Assembly: GCA_018396515.1 (NCBI GenBank)
Contig: JAGTQJ010000010.1
Location: 1 to 19,158 of the forward strand
Length of the DNA stretch: 19,158 bases
Direction: 5' to 3'
Source of the DNA: Candidatus Bathyarchaeota archaeon
Lineage (GTDB): Archaea > Thermoproteota > Bathyarchaeia > TCS64
Shown here: positions 14,406 through 19,158 of the stretch, in pieces
How the letters are laid out: each line of letters begins with the position of its first letter
Position numbering within the stretch: position 1 is the stretch's first letter
Program-made: the position numbers and the translations under genes
Notes under the pieces: generated by a model
The model's database searches: none
The model's input: only the letters and a program-made list of their open reading frames with translations
Told to the model about the DNA's origin: nothing

Positions 14406-14714
14406 TTATCCCTTCCTTATCTCCTCGGCCTTAGATATATCCAACATGATCTCCTTTAGGCTTCTACCCTCGGTCTCGATCCCCAGCTTCTTAGCAGTCT
14501 CCAAGATGGCCTTCCTCAAATCCTCATCCGTCTGCTTCTCCTCTTTTGTCTCCTCCTCGCCTTTCTCCTCGCCAGCTCCGCTCATGGCCTTCTGATACTC
14601 CCTGACCGCCCTACCTAGGGATCTGGCGAGCTCTGGAAGCTTTCTTCCACCGAAGAGAAGCAGGACTATGAATAGGATGATGAGAAGCTCCCCGGTTCCA
14701 ATGCCACCCAACAA
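14406..14714 (-). CDS. tatA: Twin-arginine translocase pore subunit TatA
   Basis: This 102-residue protein has a short N-terminal membrane helix (about 9-21, ELLIILFIVLLL), the hinge FGG, the amphipathic helix KLPELARSLGRAVREYQKAM and an acidic/lysine-rich tail. This is the TatA/TatE plan; TatA oligomers form the passage for folded proteins. The start is the first of two TTG codons, at 14714, with GGTGAGG 7 nt upstream; I see no ATG that would keep the membrane helix. After the low-complexity linker (EEKGEEETKEEKQ) the C-terminus forms a small charged helical region. Confidence 0.9.
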   Translation of the reverse strand: MLGGIGTGELLIILFIVLLLFGGRKLPELARSLGRAVREYQKAMSGAGEEKGEEETKEEKQTDEDLRKAILETAKKLGIETEGRSLKEIMLDISKAEEIRKG

Positions 14715-14762
14715 GCCTATGCCTCACCTTCCTATCGATTCAAGTTGATAATTGAGACCTGA

Positions 14763-14770
14763 TTATTTAA
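14763..14770 (-). promoter_or_regulatory. TATA-like box close to tatA
   Basis: TTAAATAA on the minus strand (context ATCCTTAAATAATC) lies about 50 nt before the tatA TTG and would start transcription near 14740. It competes with the more distant box at 14833-14841. Confidence 0.35.
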
Positions 14771-14808
14771 GGATTGTCCCATAAGAAAAAGGGCTTCAAA
14801 TAATTGAC

Positions 14809-14826
14809 CTATCATATTTCTGATAG
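14809..14826. promoter_or_regulatory. 18-bp inverted repeat, possible operator upstream of tatA
   Basis: CTATCA-TATTTC-TGATAG is a perfect 6-bp inverted repeat with a 6-bp centre. On the minus strand a TATA-like ATTATAAACG (14833-14842) lies just upstream, so a start about 25 nt downstream would fall inside the palindrome. That is where archaeal repressors often bind. A small hairpin is the alternative. Confidence 0.35.
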
Positions 14827-14867
14827 TTTTCGTTTATAATAATGGAGTTCGGATAAGATGCCATGTT

Positions 14868-14879
14868 AAAAAAAGAGGG
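14868..14879 (-). terminator. T-run terminator after the NrfD-like gene
   Basis: Directly after the TAA at 14880 the minus strand reads CCCTCTTTTTTT. A run of seven T without a hairpin is a typical archaeal termination signal and would close the formate dehydrogenase transcript before tatA. Confidence 0.55.
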
Positions 14880-15779
14880 TTAAAGTTGGCCCGCGATGAG
14901 GATCACATATCTCAGTATGAAGCCACCTATAAGAACTAGAGCAAACCCAACGAGAGAGCCGAAAATGATCGTGTTTTCTTCTACAGATTTTATATAGTTA
15001 TAGAGGCTGAGAACTAGATGTACGAGTAGACCAATTACTAGGTATATCCAGAAGAAGGCTGAAAGATCCCCGAATACTAAGGCGAATGAGCCATTAGTAC
15101 CCCATACTGTTCCGATGAAAAGTATCACAACTAGGATCTCAAGAAATGTTGGAACAATTGAGTATTCCTCAATCGACTTAAACATCTGCGATACCTTAGA
15201 CCTTTGCTCAAAAAATTCGAAAAAGTTTCGATCTAACCTTGGCATGATTTTTGCAATTATAGAAATACCAATGACAGTCAAGCCTAGACCAGTTAGAATT
15301 CCCGAGACCGTAAAGAGCCAGGGTAGGAGAGGTGAGCCCCAGAAGGGCCTTCCTCTCGCATAGGAGAGGAGTATACCAGTATACGCGGTCGTTGAGAAGC
15401 CTAAGACCATTCCAAGGATCTCAAGAAACTTTATCAAGATTCTGTTTCCATTCAGGAGCCAGAGGAGAGTAGTTAATAGTGCCACTACTGTGAAGGCTGA
15501 TATTATCCATGTACCAACCGACATTATTGACACAGGGAAGTGTATGTAGGCATTAAGGACACTGAATGGAGCTACTGTTAGACGTTTAAGATCGAGGATA
15601 AGGAAGACTAGACCTGCCAGGATCGAGATAAGGCTTGTATATGCTCCAGACCTTGCCAGAACCTCGTATTTGCCTTTTCCAAATAGGTCTGACCACGCAC
15701 CGATGATGTAAGCCCCACCTGCCATTCCTCCCAAGAATAGATATGTAGCTATCAATATTCCCCAGACTGGTTCTGACAT
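14880..15779 (-). CDS. nrfD: NrfD/PsrC-type membrane subunit of the formate dehydrogenase
   Basis: This 299-residue protein has eight or more membrane helices. The first carries the glycine-rich pattern YLFLGGMAGGAYIIGAW found at the start of NrfD/PsrC proteins, and LLSYARGRPFWGSPLLPWLF resembles the conserved loop around helix 4. NrfD proteins have no haem; they anchor an FeS subunit and pass electrons to or from the membrane quinone-type carrier. The ATG lies one nt after the fdhB stop, with GGGGGGAGAG upstream. It takes the place that the cytochrome b subunit FdnI holds in E. coli formate dehydrogenase-N. Confidence 0.85.
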   Translation of the reverse strand: MSEPVWGILIATYLFLGGMAGGAYIIGAWSDLFGKGKYEVLARSGAYTSLISILAGLVFLILDLKRLTVAPFSVLNAYIHFPVSIMSVGTWIISAFTVVALLTTLLWLLNGNRILIKFLEILGMVLGFSTTAYTGILLSYARGRPFWGSPLLPWLFTVSGILTGLGLTVIGISIIAKIMPRLDRNFFEFFEQRSKVSQMFKSIEEYSIVPTFLEILVVILFIGTVWGTNGSFALVFGDLSAFFWIYLVIGLLVHLVLSLYNYIKSVEENTIIFGSLVGFALVLIGGFILRYVILIAGQL

Positions 15780-15780
15780 A

Positions 15781-16557
15781 TCAGCTCTCCCCCCTCTTCG
15801 ATTCCTCTAGCTTACTCCTCCTCTTAGAATATAGCCAGAGCCCTCCCATGGCTATCAGGCCTACAGCTCCTATGATGGAAATGTTTTCGAGCATTCTTAG
15901 GTTGAAGGCTGCGGGAGCTTCTGGGCCGACCTTTGGGAACCCCAGCTCTGTGAAGGGCGTCTCTGAGATGTAGATCCATGAGGTCCCTCCGGCTTCGTGG
16001 AGGCCGTAGGTGTACAGCCCCTTAGCCTCAGCCTCTGCTGCCTTCCTCCTAGCCTCCTCTAGGCTCATGAGGGTTAGGGCATCGGTTGGGCATGCCTGGA
16101 CGCATGCGGGTTCTAGGCCTTCACTCAGCCTCTCTGGGCAGAAGGTGCACTTCTCTATAGCCTTGTTCTCCTCATCGAACCTTGGAACCCCGAAGGGGCA
16201 TGCATTTATGCAGTATCCGCATCCTATGCAGAGCTCCTTCCTATAGATGACAGGGCCTTCCTTTGTCTTGATGAGGGCTGTTGTCGGGCATGCGGTGGCG
16301 CATCCGGGCTCTATGCAGTGGTTGCATTGAACCTTGGCGAAGACCCATTTGAGCGATTCCCCCTTCCCAACCTTCACGAACCTGACATAGGTGTATGTCT
16401 GGGGCGAAAAATCGGATGGGTTCGTCCACTCAAGCTTCGGATCTGGATTGTGCTTGGTGGCCGTCGCTCCACGGTCGTTCCAGCGCTTACATGCCACCTG
16501 ACAAGATCTGCAGCCTATGCATCTCCTCAGATCAACTAAAACTGCCTTTGCCATCAT
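15781..16557 (-). CDS. fdhB: Formate dehydrogenase FeS subunit (FdnH-like) with C-terminal anchor
   Basis: The 258-residue protein has sixteen cysteines in four groups: C13/16/19/23, C78/81/86/90, C110/113/116/120 and C137/140/152/156. These are four [4Fe-4S] clusters of the DMSO-reductase-family electron-transfer subunit. A single membrane helix near 227-244 (IIGAVGLIAMGGLWLYSK) and a basic tail follow, as in E. coli FdnH. This places the protein at the membrane between the catalytic subunit and the NrfD partner. It starts with two ATG codons 8 nt behind the catalytic gene, with GGTGG upstream. It has no Tat signal of its own and is probably exported with its partner. Confidence 0.92.
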   Translation of the reverse strand: MMAKAVLVDLRRCIGCRSCQVACKRWNDRGATATKHNPDPKLEWTNPSDFSPQTYTYVRFVKVGKGESLKWVFAKVQCNHCIEPGCATACPTTALIKTKEGPVIYRKELCIGCGYCINACPFGVPRFDEENKAIEKCTFCPERLSEGLEPACVQACPTDALTLMSLEEARRKAAEAEAKGLYTYGLHEAGGTSWIYISETPFTELGFPKVGPEAPAAFNLRMLENISIIGAVGLIAMGGLWLYSKRRSKLEESKRGES

Positions 16558-16564
16558 CCACCAC

Positions 16565-19158
16565 CTAATCCTTAACTATGTTGCAGAGACAGGTCTTAAA
16601 CTCGGGGATGTTCGCAGCTATGTCTACTGCGTCTATGGTCAGCTCGTTCGCGCTTGGTCCGGTGCTCAACCCCTTGAATCCCCAGTGCCAGGGCAGTGCA
16701 ACCACGTGGACATCCCTCCCGTTAACCTTCACAGGCAAAAGCCGCTCTGTTATGTTGACCTTCACTCTTATCCCCTCAGGTTTCCTGGCCGTCTTCACCC
16801 TGACATAGTCGCCGTTCTTTACCCCGATCTGGGCGGCCAGCTGGGGGCTTATCTCTACGAACATCTCGGGATGGGCCTCAACAAGCCAGGGGATGTTGCG
16901 GGTCATCGCTCCTGCCTGCATATGCTCAGCCAGCCTGAAGGTCGTCATGACATATGGATAATCTTTCGGTCTACCTATGGTCAACGGGAAGCGTTCATCC
17001 CACAATGTGGGATATCTCTTTGCAAGCTCCTCATCTGGGCTCTCAACCGGCTCGTTGTGCAGCGGCATCCCATACCGGTATGGATGCCACTCTGGCTTTG
17101 ATGGGTCGAAAAGGGGCCTGGACCATATCGCGGCCCTGTCTAGACCCAGCCATGTGTCCTTATCGTGGGCCCACCATACGAAGAAGGTCTTCACCCCTGC
17201 GGGTTCTTCATCTAAGTCGTAGAGTATTCTCTGGTTTAGCATCCAGCTCCAAGCCCAGTTCTTGTAGAGGCCGTACTTCGCGTCTCGGGCGTTCACGGGC
17301 CTTGGGTCACGCCTCTTAGCCAGAACCCCCCCAACATCAGGCCTCGATGTCCCATCCCATGACCCCCTATAAATGACGTTGGCCCATAGGGTGGGATGGC
17401 CTATCTCCTTGTACACCGCCTCAGCCGTCTCCCCTAGTTCATCCTTCCATACGGTGGGCCACACCGAGTCTACCCTTGAGGGGAGACCATATGGCGAGAG
17501 CTCAGAAGGTGTTTTGAACCCCTTAGCACGTATCTTCTTGAAGAGCTGGGTGACGAACCAGAGCTCATCCATGCACTCTCCGGGTGGTTCTGCTGCCTTC
17601 CAGTGCCACTGCACCCAGCGGCCAGTGTTGGTGACGCTGCCATCCCTCTCAGCCCTCGTGGTTCCGGGGAGGACAATGTCTGCGAAGTGGGCTGTCTCGG
17701 TCTCGAAGATCTCGTTGACGACGACAAAGACCCCAGGTTTGCTCAGCGCCTCCCTGACTAGATCAGCGTTAGCATTGGATACGGCGTTATTCTCACCGAC
17801 TATTATGGCGACCTTGATCTTACCGTCCAGTATCGCCCTGAAGAGCTGGGTTGTAGCGTTACCTGTCCCTATGGGCATGTCGCAGATCACCGGCTCATTA
17901 TCGGGGTCCTTGCCCGGATATGTGCCGATATACATCCCCCAGTTGAGCTCAAGGTTCCTCCACGTCGGGAAGTGTCTATCATCCCAGCGCTCCTCTATCT
18001 TGTCGGCGGGCTTGTAGGTGACGCCCCCCTCAACCCCTCCAGGCCTATTCGCAGGATCGGAGTTCTTCCATTTCTGGTAGCGCCTAACATCCTCCAGGTT
18101 CCTAGGGGGAGCTCTGTATCCCATTATAACATGGGACAGCAGGTTCATGTCCGTCGAGCCCTGAACATTGCTTATGCCTCTTAGGGCGTTGATGCCTCCG
18201 CCAGGCTTGCCCATATTCCCCAGGAGTAGTTGGAGGATCGCCTGTGCCCTGATGGCCTGAGTGGCATTGGTGTGCTGGGTTGTCCCCATGGCATAGTAGA
18301 TGTTGCCGGGCTTATTACGGAAAAATGTCTCAGCTATCTCTCTGAGCTTCTCCGCCTTCAGGCCAGATATTCGCTCAACCTCATCGGGAGTATAGCCGGC
18401 AACCAAGTTCTTGAGCTTGCTGAAGATGGAGTTTGGATTGTCCATCCAGTCTGTTAGAAAGTTCCCGTCGAGGTCGTATGGAGCGTTGGTCCTCTTCTCA
18501 ACGAACTCTCTATCGATGTACTGGGGCATCTCATATAGGAGTATGTGGATGAGGCCCAAGAATATAGCCGCCTCAGCCCCCGACCTATACTTGGCGTAGA
18601 TATCCGCCTTCGAAGAGGTTCTGTTGAACCTTGGGTCGAGGTTTATTATTATGGCCCCCCTGTCTTTCGCCTCCAATACCCACCTGAACTCCATCGTGTG
18701 ACTCTCAGCGGGATTGCTAACTATCAGGAAGCACTTAGAGTTCTTCGCATCTATTATGTGGTTTGTCATCGCCCCGAAGCCGAAGGTGTTTGCAAGGGCC
18801 ACGACTGTGGAGGCGTGACATTTACGAGCTTGGTGCTCAACATTCAATGATCCAAGTATGGACATCATCTTCTTAGCAAGGTAGCACTCCTCATTGCTCC
18901 AATATGAAGATCCATGCCACATAACAGGAGAATCCTTTCCAACCCTGTAATAGTTTCGAACAGTCTTTCCACCTATGATCTCCTCATGCTCATACTTCTG
19001 ACTTTTTATCGCATCAATTATCTTCTCTGCTATGATCTCGAGAGCTTGGTCCCAAGATATGTAAACCCATCCGGGGTCTTCATTTACACCCTTCCTGGGA
19101 TTCGTCCTCATCATGGGCCTGGTGAGGCGGCGCTTGCTGTTTACAAGCTCGATATAAG
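16565..19158 (-). CDS. fdhA: Formate dehydrogenase catalytic subunit (FdnG-like), 5' end outside window
   Basis: The frame is open to the right edge (…YIELVNSKRRLTRP before MMRTNPRKG), so the N-terminus with the first FeS motif and any Tat signal is missing; the Met at 19114 is internal. 849 residues follow it. Numbered from that Met, QARKCHASTV (C99-H100) aligns with the selenocysteine-His pair of E. coli FdnG (QARVUHGPTV); the codon is TGT. R312 in NALRGISNVQG matches the formate-binding arginine. GFGAMTNHIIDAKN, DGSVTNTGRWVQWHWKA and the C-terminal PWHWGFKG are also FdnG-like. A related molybdopterin oxidoreductase is possible, but the Cys-His-Arg set favours formate. Molybdenum or tungsten cannot be told apart. 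Confidence 0.9.
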   Translation of the reverse strand, partial: YIELVNSKRRLTRPMMRTNPRKGVNEDPGWVYISWDQALEIIAEKIIDAIKSQKYEHEEIIGGKTVRNYYRVGKDSPVMWHGSSYWSNEECYLAKKMMSILGSLNVEHQARKCHASTVVALANTFGFGAMTNHIIDAKNSKCFLIVSNPAESHTMEFRWVLEAKDRGAIIINLDPRFNRTSSKADIYAKYRSGAEAAIFLGLIHILLYEMPQYIDREFVEKRTNAPYDLDGNFLTDWMDNPNSIFSKLKNLVAGYTPDEVERISGLKAEKLREIAETFFRNKPGNIYYAMGTTQHTNATQAIRAQAILQLLLGNMGKPGGGINALRGISNVQGSTDMNLLSHVIMGYRAPPRNLEDVRRYQKWKNSDPANRPGGVEGGVTYKPADKIEERWDDRHFPTWRNLELNWGMYIGTYPGKDPDNEPVICDMPIGTGNATTQLFRAILDGKIKVAIIVGENNAVSNANADLVREALSKPGVFVVVNEIFETETAHFADIVLPGTTRAERDGSVTNTGRWVQWHWKAAEPPGECMDELWFVTQLFKKIRAKGFKTPSELSPYGLPSRVDSVWPTVWKDELGETAEAVYKEIGHPTLWANVIYRGSWDGTSRPDVGGVLAKRRDPRPVNARDAKYGLYKNWAWSWMLNQRILYDLDEEPAGVKTFFVWWAHDKDTWLGLDRAAIWSRPLFDPSKPEWHPYRYGMPLHNEPVESPDEELAKRYPTLWDERFPLTIGRPKDYPYVMTTFRLAEHMQAGAMTRNIPWLVEAHPEMFVEISPQLAAQIGVKNGDYVRVKTARKPEGIRVKVNITERLLPVKVNGRDVHVVALPWHWGFKGLSTGPSANELTIDAVDIAANIPEFKTCLCNIVKD

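Noticed and set aside
16517..18017. Long plus-strand frames (194 and 214 codons) opposite the formate dehydrogenase genes
   Set aside because: They are antisense to a clearly conserved catalytic subunit, show no motifs and match its codon pattern in reverse.
18815..18820. Selenocysteine in the formate dehydrogenase
   Set aside because: The codon at the catalytic position is TGT, a normal cysteine; there is no in-frame TGA in the visible gene.

Overview
All real genes in this window lie on the minus strand, so biological order runs from the right edge to the left. The DNA looks archaeal. It carries an A-type ATP synthase stalk fragment and an 11-subunit-type complex I operon without the NADH module. 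The genes are tightly coupled, many by ATGA overlaps, with strong Shine-Dalgarno sites and several TTG or GTG starts. Arg AGG/AGA and Ile ATA codons are common, and upstream regions hold BRE/TATA-like elements. A TACK-type, possibly thermophilic archaeon fits, but I cannot name the lineage from sequence alone.

Right part (about 13.5-19.2 kb): a respiratory formate dehydrogenase module. It has a molybdopterin/tungstopterin catalytic subunit (5' end outside the window, Cys in place of selenocysteine), a four-[4Fe-4S] electron-transfer subunit with a C-terminal membrane anchor, and an NrfD-type membrane subunit. A T-run terminator follows, then tatA and tatC, which probably serve export of the folded dehydrogenase. 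A 449-nt AT-rich gap separates this from the next operon.

Middle (about 1-13.1 kb): a complex I operon in the order A-B-(C fragment)-C-D-H-I-J1-J2-K-N-L-M1-M2. There are no E, F or G subunits and no F420 or NADH input protein. It carries four antiporter-like subunits instead of three: NuoL, a NuoN-like protein and two adjacent NuoM paralogues. NuoL has a lateral helix about 28 residues longer than usual and a His-rich loop. This matches the '2M' complex I architecture proposed to pump extra protons. NuoD lacks the two canonical quinone-headgroup ligands.

At the nuoB/nuoC boundary there is a perfect 191-bp tandem duplication. The two copies are joined by 8 extra bases that, with 5-bp flanks, match the opposite strand of nuoB about 380 bp away. 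This is a template-switch signature, or else an amplification or assembly chimera. The duplication leaves a 60-codon nuoC fragment in front of an intact nuoC.

Left edge (1-0.8 kb): a separate A-type ATP synthase operon starts with subunit F and subunit H. A 31-codon well-coupled ORF follows at the very edge; it resembles the start of a coiled-coil stalk subunit. Inferred physiology: formate oxidation feeds the membrane carrier pool, complex I and the dehydrogenase build ion-motive force, and the A-type ATPase uses it.
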